The notes under the pieces are model-generated. The model worked only from the letters and a program-made list of their open reading frames with translations. It was not told where the DNA came from and made no database searches. The position numbers were made by a program, and so were the translations under genes. A stretch of 64,000 nucleotides of DNA from DATFJT01 sp965230755. GTDB lineage: Bacteria; Bacteroidota; Bacteroidia; Chitinophagales; Saprospiraceae. The DNA is taken from NCBI GenBank assembly GCA_965230755.1, contig CBDDLT010000014.1, positions 1-64,000 of the forward strand, given 5' to 3'. The first letter of the stretch is position 1. Each line of letters opens with the position of its first letter. Positions 53,891-62,518 of this stretch are shown here, piece after piece.

Positions 53891-56605
53891 TTAATTAACC
53901 ACCAGGATTTTCTTCAGTACTCTTTTCTTGCTCTGTACCTCCTCAAATTCGATAATATACAATCCTGTTGGAAGATTAGATACATTCACCGACGATGGAC
54001 TATTTGAATTTGATATAATGAGCTTGCGATCCATGTTGAAAATTCGAATCCCGTGGTCAAGATTTCCATCCACCAATATATGCAAGCGCTCAGAAACGGG
54101 ATTGGGATACAGACTGATTTTTGTGTCATTGATTTCGAATACTGAGGTGATCAAGTCACTTCCATCACAATCCTCATCAATTCCGTTATTGGGAATCTCC
54201 TCCGCATCCGGATTAATCTCAGGATCTTGGTCGTCACAATCATCGGCCAACACAAATCCATCCTGGTCCAAATCATCATCTAAGGTCTCCGGATCGCAGT
54301 CGTCATCCCATCCATTATAAGGTATTTCTTCCTGCGCAGGATTAATTTGAGCATTGGAATCATCGCATTCGAACTGAGATAAAAATCCATCTCCATCCTC
54401 ATCGATTCCTTCTATAGGGTCGGCCGAGTTTTCAAAATCCGGACTAACACTTCCTTTCAAACATCTACCCACCTCAGGAAATGAAGCCGTCACTACGTAA
54501 AAATAATCAAATGTCTCTGTCCCCAATGCGGTTTCTAAAGTGATAGTAGAAGCGATGCCATTGCATTCATCCAGATCTCCCAAGCCAGGTACGTACTCAT
54601 AGTCCACGGTATATTTACCCGTATATGGACCACACGGAGCCTCGATACCATCACCGGGTCTTTCTCCATCTTTCAATCGAAAACTTGGAAGAAGCTCTTT
54701 CATATTGCCATTCTGATCAGGACCAAATTTATAAATGACAGGATGCCCATCGGCAGCCCAACCTACCTGATAAACTTCATTGAGCATAGTAGCAGTAGTA
54801 ATGCCCGGTTGCTCGTTCTCTAAATACTCTACCATCTCGCCATGATAATGATATCCTGAAGCATTGGTATGGGCAGTTGCACAATCCAGTCTTACTTGAT
54901 CCATGCCGTCTCCTTGATTATTGGTGGGTTCGAAAACCCAATCCCAATTGAATTCACCCGTTATTTTATTGACATAAATAAAAGGTGTACCTGGCGCCGG
55001 AGAGAAAAACACTCCATTCATCGCTACTCCAAAGTGTCGAGCAGGCCTTCCATTATCTCTCACAATGTTCGTTGCTTCCTTGGCCAATGTGGGTTCAATG
55101 GGCACTCTAAAATAATGATAGGATTGTTCAGGAACATTGATAGGATTATAGCAGTAGTCATGGTTGGGAAAACCGTTAGAATAAATATGCCTCGTATTAT
55201 CTACTTGCCATTCGTGATAGACACTGGGTTCTTCCGGCATCGCGCAACAGCCAATATTGGTATTACTCAAAACGTCCACTTCTCCACAATCCGAATCGCA
55301 ATCATCAATGGTCACCTCCTGACCGTTTAGAATTAAATCCTTACAAGACCATCCGTTTCTAATGGCCTCCGCCTCTTCTTCTAGTTCTTCTAGAATAGCT
55401 GCTTCTGCGGGATTGAGATTGAGCATGAGGTTTTCTGTCTCTTCCAGGTTTTCATCTATTCGGTAAAATTCTTTATTACCTTGATCATCTTGTATCAGTT
55501 TATACTGCTCATTTCTTATGGCCCAGAATAGTGTACCTCCATCTTCGTAATCTGAATAAACATAATTTCTTTGGATAGAATTTTCCTCTGTGAAGGATTC
55601 CAGAATACTGTAACTGTTGTAAATTCCACCCTCTAGATCATTCGAACAAGCTTCAATAAACGTGGCATACAGATCATTCACTTGCGTAAGGCCATATTCC
55701 CTAGCACCAGTCCTCGTAACCCCAGCTCCGCTAATGATCATAGGGACTCTCAAGCCACCCTCGTACATCGAACCCTTGCTATGACCACTGGGATATCCCC
55801 TGGAAACACCACCCGGGGTACCGTTATCTCCGATAAATACTACCAATGTATTTTGTCTTGTAGCTTGATCCATGCTGTCCAGTAAGCGACCAATCTCATG
55901 ATCGAGGGCTTCTATTGATGCATTGTATAATTGCCGATCTGAAGTTGGATTATTGACAGAATACAGCCCATCCGGAGGAAGCTGAAACGGGCTATGAGGA
56001 GCGTAATGTGCCAACCACAAAAACCAAGGCTGATCTTGATCCGTTATCCAATCGATGGCCAAATCGGTAAGGTGGGTCGTGACGTATTCATTGATCTGCA
56101 CAAGTTGCCCATCTCTGGCTTTTTCCCAGTCATAATAATCATCGATGGTGCCATCGATAATGCCCTCATAATAGTCTGCTCCATGCTCCAGAGGATGATT
56201 CAGGTCGATAGGTCTGGAAATATGCCATTTACCGACAACAGCAGTATTGTACAGACCATTGGTATTCCTCTTCAAATAGTTCAAGATAGATTCATCTTCT
56301 ATTTCTAAATTACCAGGAGGTGTCATAACGCCTGTATTAATTCCATATTTACCACTCATGATACTTGCCCTGGTAGGAGTACATTGTGGAGTAGCCCAAG
56401 TATTGAGGTAACTGATACCCTCTTGTCTTAACATATCCAGGTTGGGAGTATTCGGAAAATTGGCAACATCAGATTCGAATCCCTCTATCGCATCAATTCC
56501 CAAGTCATCTGCTATGATCAGAAGCACATTGGGCTGATCCTGAGCCGTGAGAAAACTTTGACATTGGACAATAAAAATTAATGCTAGAATTAAACTCTTT
56601 TTCAT
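53891..56605 (-). CDS. Secreted sulfatase fused to YHYH, MopE-like and T9SS sorting domains
   Basis: A surface or secreted enzyme of about 904 residues from the ATG at 56605. The sulfatase domain (about 20-430) shows metal-binding Asp33-Asp34 (IIADDLG), the formylglycine motif CTPTR with Cys75, GKWHISRP and GDNGTPGGVSRG. It is followed by a YHYH-type domain (about 470-740; SGYHYHGEMVEYL, DGHPVIYKFG), two MopE-like acidic repeats (about 750-825: DEDGDGFLSQFECDDSN, DDCDPETLDDDLDQDGF, GIDEDCDGSD) and a type A sorting tail (ISLYPNPVSERLHI, VSNLPTGLYIIEFEE). Active form needs formylglycine maturation. The sulfated substrate is unknown; a marine polysaccharide is inferred. Confidence 0.88.
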   Translation of the reverse strand: MKKSLILALIFIVQCQSFLTAQDQPNVLLIIADDLGIDAIEGFESDVANFPNTPNLDMLRQEGISYLNTWATPQCTPTRASIMSGKYGINTGVMTPPGNLEIEDESILNYLKRNTNGLYNTAVVGKWHISRPIDLNHPLEHGADYYEGIIDGTIDDYYDWEKARDGQLVQINEYVTTHLTDLAIDWITDQDQPWFLWLAHYAPHSPFQLPPDGLYSVNNPTSDRQLYNASIEALDHEIGRLLDSMDQATRQNTLVVFIGDNGTPGGVSRGYPSGHSKGSMYEGGLRVPMIISGAGVTRTGAREYGLTQVNDLYATFIEACSNDLEGGIYNSYSILESFTEENSIQRNYVYSDYEDGGTLFWAIRNEQYKLIQDDQGNKEFYRIDENLEETENLMLNLNPAEAAILEELEEEAEAIRNGWSCKDLILNGQEVTIDDCDSDCGEVDVLSNTNIGCCAMPEEPSVYHEWQVDNTRHIYSNGFPNHDYCYNPINVPEQSYHYFRVPIEPTLAKEATNIVRDNGRPARHFGVAMNGVFFSPAPGTPFIYVNKITGEFNWDWVFEPTNNQGDGMDQVRLDCATAHTNASGYHYHGEMVEYLENEQPGITTATMLNEVYQVGWAADGHPVIYKFGPDQNGNMKELLPSFRLKDGERPGDGIEAPCGPYTGKYTVDYEYVPGLGDLDECNGIASTITLETALGTETFDYFYVVTASFPEVGRCLKGSVSPDFENSADPIEGIDEDGDGFLSQFECDDSNAQINPAQEEIPYNGWDDDCDPETLDDDLDQDGFVLADDCDDQDPEINPDAEEIPNNGIDEDCDGSDLITSVFEINDTKISLYPNPVSERLHILVDGNLDHGIRIFNMDRKLIISNSNSPSSVNVSNLPTGLYIIEFEEVQSKKRVLKKILVVN

Positions 56606-56635
56606 TCGATAAAAATTAAGCATTACTGTAGTTTT

Positions 56636-57088
56636 TTAAAATTCAACCTTGATTTGGGTTCTCGCTTTATTCATAAGAAAATCTCTTTCTTGATCATTGA
56701 TCCTCAATTCGATGATATTGGAATGATCCTCGATATCCAAGAGACATGAATTTTGAATTTCCATTGATGTGATCCGGTTCGCAGACTTAGTTACTTTTCC
56801 TTTGATTGTAACATGTTTGTTTTCAATTTGGACTACTTCGAAATCAATGTTCACATCCTTCTTGTTCATCTTCATAGAAAAATGCTCTACGACGTAGTTT
56901 TGAAGATTCTTATTTGAATATTTGTATCCTTCAGTATTTAAACTTTGCAGAATATCTTCTTTTTCGAATACTAATTCAAGGTGAATGCTTTTATCCACGG
57001 AGTGAATTTTGAAAAAAGCAACTTGAATATCATGTGAAGGACCGTCGAAGTATAAAAATGTAAAGACCAGTAATAGAAGCTTCATCAT
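56636..57088 (-). CDS. Secreted small protein, DUF6702-like
   Basis: A 150-residue protein with a short signal peptide. The pattern of HDIQVAFFKIHSVDKSIHLELVFEKEDILQSLN (key residues H, I, L, D, L) and a middle strand KVTKSANRITSMEIQNSCLLDIEDHSNII resembles the small exported DUF6702 family of Bacteroidota, whose function is unknown. The call is tentative. It ends 30 bp before the sulfatase start on the same strand, so the two may be co-transcribed. Confidence 0.5.
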   Translation of the reverse strand: MMKLLLLVFTFLYFDGPSHDIQVAFFKIHSVDKSIHLELVFEKEDILQSLNTEGYKYSNKNLQNYVVEHFSMKMNKKDVNIDFEVVQIENKHVTIKGKVTKSANRITSMEIQNSCLLDIEDHSNIIELRINDQERDFLMNKARTQIKVEF

Positions 57089-57228
57089 GCAATTTTCAAT
57101 TTATCAATAGAATAGAAACGAAAATCTCGTTTCATGACTCTTAGAATTGACCCCGTCAATCATCAAATGTACTCATCATTAATAAATTTAATAGAAATCC
57201 ACAAGGCATTCAAAATAGTTCTTAGAAT

Positions 57229-57528
57229 TCAAATCCAAACAACAAGCTCAGCCTCATCTCCGGCAGCTATATTCTCCTTTCTTCGAATTTCCCCTTTTAC
57301 TGGAAGCAAATAGGTATTTTGTTTTGTGTCAAACCATATGGCTGTCTTCCATTCGGTCGTTCCAATCTTTGCTGTAGCTTTCATTCTACCCCAACCCTCT
57401 TCTTCCGACTTAAAATATGCTCTGATTTCAGAAGAGATGGTCTCGGGCAAGGAGAAAAAATGCCATCCACCCTTTCCGGAATACTTCCACATTTCAGCCC
57501 TGAATGAATATTTGATTCCTTTAGTCAT
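57229..57528 (-). CDS. DUF1905 domain protein
   Basis: A 99-residue cytosolic protein that is a complete DUF1905 domain: YSFRAEMWKYSGKGGWHFFSLP at the start, then WGRMKATAKIGTTEWKTAIWFD and YLLPVKGEIRRKENIAAGDEAEL. The family is a small beta barrel of unproven function, found alone or fused to other domains. It starts 21 bp after the stop of the T9SS endonuclease-family gene and is oriented the same way, so co-transcription is possible. Confidence 0.78.
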   Translation of the reverse strand: MTKGIKYSFRAEMWKYSGKGGWHFFSLPETISSEIRAYFKSEEEGWGRMKATAKIGTTEWKTAIWFDTKQNTYLLPVKGEIRRKENIAAGDEAELVVWI

Positions 57529-57549
57529 GAATTGATTGGAATATTTTCT

Positions 57550-59295
57550 CTACTTCAACAATGTAACTTGTTGAATATATTTTTGATTATCGATCAAGAA
57601 CTCGACAAAATAATTTCCATAGGACAAATGCGATAGGTCCAAGGAATTCACCATTTGATCACTATACAAAACGGTCTTGCCATCAGCATCTAGAACGGTA
57701 ACTTCTTGAATCAAGTTCGAAAATGCGTCTTGATAACCAGCCTGAATCCAAAAAATGCCCGCTGAAGGATTAGGGCTTAGTTGGATTAGTTCTATTTCCT
57801 TATTAGCAGTTATTAGATCTTGGTTCGATAAGCGTCTCAATTCGAAATCGGCAACAACCGGAAGGTGATCCGAAGCAAATACCACATCATTGGACCAAAT
57901 ATCATAAACATCCAGACTATCCTGCGACAGACCTGGAGTAAATAAAGTATAGCTGTTTTTCAGTTCGAGGTTAGAACCACTGTAAATCATAAAATCAAGT
58001 CTTCCCGGCGTAAAACTGCTCCCCTCATCATACCAGGTGAAGGAAAATGGAACACCAGTCGAATACGGATGAGCATCTATTAAGTCATTACCATCCCAGT
58101 CTGGGCTAAAATCAGGTCCGTAAGAAAACTCATTCGAAATATCTCCGGTGATTAGAGTTTCTAATTGTCGGCTATCCCCTACGAAATTCATATCGCCCAG
58201 TATGATAATTGGAGCATCCTGTTCTAGTGGAATTGGGCCCGTTCCATCTTTTGCCTCTCTTAGAAATTGCATCATTTGGTCTACTTCGATTTGTCTTCCT
58301 GTGTCATTTTCACAACAAGGTGGATGAGCAACAATGACCAGCATATGCTCTTCCAAATCTGGCAAATCAATCAGGAAAGCCCCGTTTCCGGATCCCTGGT
58401 TATGACCTGGAATCAAAGCACTTTCGAGAACAGGATATCTGCTGATAATATGACAATCCGGTCCTTCCATGGCATGGTACCATTCTTCATCGGGACCAGA
58501 GGGCAACATCATTTCTATTCGATTGGCTACTTGAGCGGATGAATTCTGATAAATTTCCTGAAACCCAATGATATCAGGTTGGATGGCCTTAAAGATCCTT
58601 TGAAACGCACTGAATCTTGAAGAGACAAACAAGCCGTCTCGCAAGACATTATAGGACATGATTCTTAAGTTAGAAGCATCTTGCTTTCCTAGGGAATATT
58701 CTGGTAACGGCTCAATATTCGCGCTAGAAAAGCGAAATTTCAGCTCCTCGTTTTGCGCCGGCAATACATCTCCATTACTCGAGTTATCACTGAAAATAAC
58801 ATTCATGATATCACCTGCAAATAAAGCCTCACCCGAAATAATACTATTCCTATTAATGGCTATTTCGAATCGATCTGAAGTGACCGTTGGGGCCGTGATC
58901 AATCCGATATCGTCATGAAACACCCTGGTCGAGCGATTCCGACCATAGAAAGTTCCCGATCGATTAGTGAATGAATAGACCAGCTCAGCACCGATTCCTC
59001 GAAAAGAGAAACCCGTGTTCGCATTGTCATCGGTATCTAAATAAAGCACGATGTCACTGGATTCTTGAAGATCTAACTCAAAACCCACTTCAAGAAGGAA
59101 GAATAGATAATCCTCATCGTTGTGCATGAACAATTGCTGAAAATCCGCACCCAAGAATCGACCATCTCCCGTCGCATCAGAGTAGGCCACTGGATACTCT
59201 GTCCAATCGTCAAATCTCCCGTCTGTTAGAATTCTACTTTGAGAAAAACCAGTAATACCCCAACACAAGAAAGATAGTACCAGGACTTGTTTCAT
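57550..59295 (-). CDS. Secreted endonuclease/exonuclease/phosphatase-family protein with T9SS tail
   Basis: A surface or secreted enzyme of about 581 residues from the ATG at 59295. After a signal peptide (ending GFSQ) comes a beta-sandwich-like region (about 20-195), then an EEP metal-dependent hydrolase core (about 205-495): MSYNVLRDGLF, DIIGFQEIYQ (metal Glu), VIVAHPPCC, ILGDMNFVGDSRQ and the catalytic SDHLPVVADF. A type A sorting tail ends it (LSPNPSAGIFWIQAG and LSHLSYGNYFVEFLIDNQKY). Substrate may be nucleic acid or a phosphoester; the enzyme class alone cannot tell. Extracellular DNA use for phosphate is a reasonable guess. Confidence 0.85.
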   Translation of the reverse strand: MKQVLVLSFLCWGITGFSQSRILTDGRFDDWTEYPVAYSDATGDGRFLGADFQQLFMHNDEDYLFFLLEVGFELDLQESSDIVLYLDTDDNANTGFSFRGIGAELVYSFTNRSGTFYGRNRSTRVFHDDIGLITAPTVTSDRFEIAINRNSIISGEALFAGDIMNVIFSDNSSNGDVLPAQNEELKFRFSSANIEPLPEYSLGKQDASNLRIMSYNVLRDGLFVSSRFSAFQRIFKAIQPDIIGFQEIYQNSSAQVANRIEMMLPSGPDEEWYHAMEGPDCHIISRYPVLESALIPGHNQGSGNGAFLIDLPDLEEHMLVIVAHPPCCENDTGRQIEVDQMMQFLREAKDGTGPIPLEQDAPIIILGDMNFVGDSRQLETLITGDISNEFSYGPDFSPDWDGNDLIDAHPYSTGVPFSFTWYDEGSSFTPGRLDFMIYSGSNLELKNSYTLFTPGLSQDSLDVYDIWSNDVVFASDHLPVVADFELRRLSNQDLITANKEIELIQLSPNPSAGIFWIQAGYQDAFSNLIQEVTVLDADGKTVLYSDQMVNSLDLSHLSYGNYFVEFLIDNQKYIQQVTLLK

Positions 59296-59375
59296 TGCTT
59301 TTCGATTGATCATATGGTGATGACTAAAAATATGATTGTTTCAATTTTAAGTTTGCATAAAGATAAGGTATTGTT

Positions 59376-59413
59376 GGGATTAGGATATAGGGATTAGGGA
59401 TTAGGGATTAGGA
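59376..59413. repeat. Short tandem repeat of GGGATTA
   Basis: The unit GGGATTA occurs three times in direct succession (59389 onwards), with a related degenerate copy before it (GGGATTAGGATATA) and a partial copy after. The block lies between a T9SS protein gene and the toxin gene, about 85 bp past the 5' end of the former. Similar runs are seen in other Bacteroidota genomes; it may vary in copy number by slippage. No mobile element is attached. Confidence 0.7.
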
Positions 59414-59459
59414 GTTTTTGTCGTTAAAAAATTACTTGATACTTTTTTAGAAAATCTCA

Positions 59460-59747
59460 TTAGAGAATACTCTCTAGATCCTGTCGACCAACAATGGCCA
59501 TGATATCTACCGTATTTTGATGCACTTTAAAGTATATGCTATCAGATCCACATACACATCGACGGTATCCTTTTTTGACATAATCAACAGAAAGAAAGGA
59601 ATAGGGCCGTTCGGCAATTCGATCAAAATGTTCGAAAAGAGAATTGATATATTTGTCGGCTTGTACATGCCCAAACATCTTCACTCCATATTGATGTATC
59701 CTAATAAGATCGGCTTTAGCCTCATTACTCAATCGATAATTAGCCAT
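59460..59747 (-). CDS. parE: ParE-family toxin
   Basis: A 95-residue toxin of the ParE/RelE superfamily. ParE relatives inhibit DNA gyrase, though some act on RNA or other targets. The family pattern is clear: LSNEAKADLIRIHQYGVKMFG, ALxYxxxL-like helix (ADKYINSLFEHFDRIAERP), then GYRRCVCGSDSIYFKVHQNTVDIMAIVGRQD with the basic and aromatic residues of the strand hairpin. It overlaps the antitoxin gene by eight bases, the usual order being antitoxin first. The C-terminus is short (LESIL), common for this group. Confidence 0.9.
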   Translation of the reverse strand: MANYRLSNEAKADLIRIHQYGVKMFGHVQADKYINSLFEHFDRIAERPYSFLSVDYVKKGYRRCVCGSDSIYFKVHQNTVDIMAIVGRQDLESIL

Positions 59748-59979
59748 TGAGCATGGACTTGGACTGTCTCAGGATATCTTCCTTGCCATCAGTTGTGAAT
59801 CCGCTTTTTTCCGCTCTTTCTAACTTGGACTTCAACCAATCAATCTGTATTTGCTGATTTCTAGCTTGTCGAATCAGGTCATTTACAAGCTCACTTTTGC
59901 TTGAATACTCATTGCTTTCTACTTGAGCTTTTAACCAGTCGTCGTTGGGCTTTGTGAAGGAAATACTTTGTCGAGGCAT
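59740..59979 (-). CDS. parD: ParD-family antitoxin
   Basis: A 79-residue antitoxin. The N-terminal ribbon-helix-helix DNA-binding fold (RQSISFTKPNDDWLKAQVE then YSSKSELVNDLIRQAR) binds the operon promoter as a dimer, and the C-terminal tail from about residue 45 wraps the toxin. The start at 59979 (MPRQSIS) is preferred over 60009, whose extra ten residues are not family-like. It is the first gene of the pair and overlaps parE. Probably self-repressing, as known for the family. Confidence 0.88.
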   Translation of the reverse strand: MPRQSISFTKPNDDWLKAQVESNEYSSKSELVNDLIRQARNQQIQIDWLKSKLERAEKSGFTTDGKEDILRQSKSMLNG

Positions 59980-60060
59980 AAATATTATTTTGATGTAAAA
60001 ATACACCAAAAACGAATCAATAGCAAGTCGTCTTGAAAATGGAACTGCGCGATTGATCTC

Positions 60061-62169
60061 TTACCTCACCAAAGCCACATCGCCTTTGAGAACGATTGTT
60101 CTTCCCATACACTCGAGCTCCATATAGTAAACATAAACCCCCGTTTCCAATTCATTTCCATTCGATGTTCCATCCCACCAATTGGCAGAATCATTGAGTC
60201 TTAGATCATTTTCTTCGTAAACCAAGGCTCCCCATCGATTGTAGATTTGACAACTGATGAGACGATAATCTTCTTCGTTGGCATAAACTTGAAACTCGTC
60301 ATTCATACCGTCCTCGTTCGGAGAAAAAGCATTGGGGATGAAGACGGATTGGACAGATAATTCCAAAGTATTAATGCTGTCGCAATTATTCACGACAAAA
60401 ATAGTGTCTACAAAGATGCCGGTCTCTTCATAGCCCTTGTAGGACTCACCGTGACATATACTTCTTACCTCCCTATAACTCATGCTCGTTATCACAGATA
60501 GATCAATCGTCTCTATACTATCACAACCATTCTGAGCAAGAAAAGTATCTATGTATATGCCTGTACTGGTATATCCCTTGTAGTTTTCTCCTTTGCAGAT
60601 GGTCGCCTCGACGTTGGATCGCATGACATCCAATACAGTCAAGTCCAAAGTTCGAATGCTATCGCAACCATTGTAGGCCAAGAATGTGTCAGGGTAAATT
60701 CCAGATAAGCTGTATCCTTCATACTCTTCTCCATCACAGATACTGGCCAATAAATCAGTTCTTGGAATTTCTAGTACGGTCAAATCCAGTGTGCGAATAC
60801 TATCGCAGCCAAATTGGGAAGTTAGTGTGTCGACAAATACTCCACTATTGGTATATCCCTCAAAATTCTCTCCTTCACATATACTGGAAACAACATTGGT
60901 CCGATCAATGGGAATAACCGTTAACTCCAATGTGCGGATACTGTCGCAACCGTTAAAAGCCGGGAAGGTATCTAAATATATTCCACTCGCCTGATAGCCC
61001 TCAAAGTCCTTTCCTTCGCAAATATCTTGAACCCAATAGGAGCTAGGGTTTTCCAATACTGTAAGATTAAGCGTTCGGATACTGTCGCATCCATTGAAGG
61101 CTGACATGGTATCCGGATAAATTCCCGAAAGAGTATAGCCCTCGAAGTTATCTCCATCACAAATACTGGTCACCAAATCAGTCCTTATGGTCTCCAACAC
61201 CGTTAAGTCCAAAGTTCGGACACTGTCACAACCCGTGATAGCAGGAAAAGTATCCAAATATATACCGCTCATCGCATATCCCTCAAAATCTTCTCCTTCA
61301 CAAATACTGGCCATCAGATTGGTCCTTTCCGTCTCCAACACCGTCAAGTTGAGCAGTCTGATACTATCACAACCATTGATATCCACATAAGTATCTTCAT
61401 AGGATCCGGTTGCCGAATATCCCTCGTGTATTTCCCCTTCACAGATCGTAACATCTACTGGTTGCTTGATACAGAATAGCTCCAATTCCTGCACCGCCAG
61501 CGCTCTAGTATATATCCTAAAATTATCCAGCCTTCCATTCATAGAATGATTGGCCTCGAAGCAGCCGCTTAGACAATCCTGATCCTGTCCTACCACAAAA
61601 CCGCTTGGAAGCAAATTGACCGGATTATTAGAGACGATCTCATCGGCGTTGACTTGTACCCCATCAATATAGATTCTCATGATATTGTCCTTCCTCAGGA
61701 TAGACATACAGTACCAAGTCCTTTCCTGCAGAGGAAAAAACAGATTAAACTCAAAAACAGTCCCATCGAATCCCACGGACATCCTATTCGTCCACTCTTG
61801 ATAAGAGAAGTTAAAGGCATTGTTTACCACAGACCAACCACTAATGATGGTATTGTTCGGAGGCCATCCATTGATCGTAGGATTCCGATTGAATTCATCA
61901 AAATACAAGCGAAAAGAAAGGGTAAAATCCACTGCTCCATTAATCGCCGCTACCGGAATGACCAATGCACTCTGATTGTCCCTTGGCGTTTCCAAAAAAC
62001 CATTGGTGATTGCACTTCCGCGAAGGCTGCCATCATGCCCATTCCCACTATCATCGAACACATTGCCTTCAAACTCATACTTCAAGCTTAGCAGGCTGTC
62101 ACAATTGGACTGCCCCCACCCTAATATGGACAACAGAATAAAAACCAGTATACCAGCTAAATGCTTCAT
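60061..62169 (-). CDS. Secreted LamG-like protein with eight Cys-containing repeats and type B sorting domain
   Basis: A 702-residue surface protein. A signal peptide ends at GWGQS. Residues about 25-230 form a LamG/concanavalin-like domain (LKYEFEGNVFDDSGNGHDGSL, MRIYIDGVQV, GRLDNFRIYTRAL). Then eight repeats of 45-47 residues each carry SICEG and GCDSIRTLDLTV, followed by a gliding-motility/type B C-terminal tail (IPNAFSPNEDGMNDEF, IYNRWGALVYE, ELETGVYVYYMELEC). The repeats probably form small beta domains held by disulfides, giving an extended stalk or adhesin. Its ligand is unknown. It is upstream of the parDE pair on the same strand, with 81 bp between the ParD start and its stop. Confidence 0.88.
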   Translation of the reverse strand: MKHLAGILVFILLSILGWGQSNCDSLLSLKYEFEGNVFDDSGNGHDGSLRGSAITNGFLETPRDNQSALVIPVAAINGAVDFTLSFRLYFDEFNRNPTINGWPPNNTIISGWSVVNNAFNFSYQEWTNRMSVGFDGTVFEFNLFFPLQERTWYCMSILRKDNIMRIYIDGVQVNADEIVSNNPVNLLPSGFVVGQDQDCLSGCFEANHSMNGRLDNFRIYTRALAVQELELFCIKQPVDVTICEGEIHEGYSATGSYEDTYVDINGCDSIRLLNLTVLETERTNLMASICEGEDFEGYAMSGIYLDTFPAITGCDSVRTLDLTVLETIRTDLVTSICDGDNFEGYTLSGIYPDTMSAFNGCDSIRTLNLTVLENPSSYWVQDICEGKDFEGYQASGIYLDTFPAFNGCDSIRTLELTVIPIDRTNVVSSICEGENFEGYTNSGVFVDTLTSQFGCDSIRTLDLTVLEIPRTDLLASICDGEEYEGYSLSGIYPDTFLAYNGCDSIRTLDLTVLDVMRSNVEATICKGENYKGYTSTGIYIDTFLAQNGCDSIETIDLSVITSMSYREVRSICHGESYKGYEETGIFVDTIFVVNNCDSINTLELSVQSVFIPNAFSPNEDGMNDEFQVYANEEDYRLISCQIYNRWGALVYEENDLRLNDSANWWDGTSNGNELETGVYVYYMELECMGRTIVLKGDVALVR
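60343..61461 (-). repeat. Eight tandem protein repeats (about 141 bp each)
   Basis: Eight consecutive in-frame units of 46, 47 (six times) and 45 codons lie inside the LamG-like gene, each with the pattern xSIC[ED]GExxxGYxxxGI then NGCDSIRTLxLTV. Differences between units are spread evenly, so it is an old amplification, not a fresh slippage array. Such repeats are a frequent site for misassembly or copy-number change. Confidence 0.9.
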
Positions 62170-62518
62170 TCTTTGGTTTTGCTTTTGTTTTAATATGATG
62201 TGTTTAACGGCACTCGGTCACAATATTACTATTGCTTTTAACGACAGATATGGGAATATAGACATTCTGGGACTCCGAAAGATGGATTTTGAAAGATAAT
62301 TTTCACCGCTTAGAGAAATTTTAATTGTTAAAATCAATCCATAATATCCATAATCTCATTACTCCTTATACCCTTCAATTTATCTCTTATAGCATCCAGA
62401 TAGTCTTCCATGACATTTTTTCAAAAAACTTGTTTTTTGATCCTGAACTTTGAATCATTGTGATGATGGTGCATCATCATCAAGCGCACAAAACATTTAT
62501 TAATAAAACTTAATCCTC
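62170..62518. other. Intergenic region between divergent genes
   Basis: About 350 bp lie between the LamG-like gene (minus) and the trypsin-like gene (plus). It holds two inverted repeats near the right side (listed separately) and presumably both promoters. A 25-codon frame at 62334-62411 on the minus strand (starts MEDYLDAIRDKLKGI) looks helical but has no recognisable family; I leave it unannotated. Confidence 0.4.
62421..62479. promoter_or_regulatory. Two inverted repeats upstream of the trypsin-like gene
   Basis: TCAAAAAAC and GTTTTTTGA form a perfect nine-base inverted repeat at 62421-62440 with a two-base spacer. TGATGATG and CATCATCA form another at 62461-62479 with a three-base spacer. 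Both lie within 100 bp of the start at 62519. The first could also end a short transcript; the second is a plausible repressor site. Function is inference only. Confidence 0.35.

Noticed and set aside
54869..55330. 153-residue open frame opposite the sulfatase gene
   Set aside because: It is the antisense shadow of a well-supported coding region, with no domain or start signal of its own.
59376..59413. GGGATTA repeat as the end of a mobile element or attachment site
   Set aside because: No second copy flanks a matching segment, and no integrase, transposase or tRNA gene is present nearby.
60343..61461. CRISPR-like array suggested by regular 141-bp spacing
   Set aside because: The repeats are in-frame coding units of one protein, diverged along their length, with no short identical repeat and no cas genes.
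62334..62411. 25-codon frame on the minus strand starting MEDYLDAIRDKLKGI
   Set aside because: Could be a remnant of a helical protein, but without family match or conservation data it cannot be supported as a gene.
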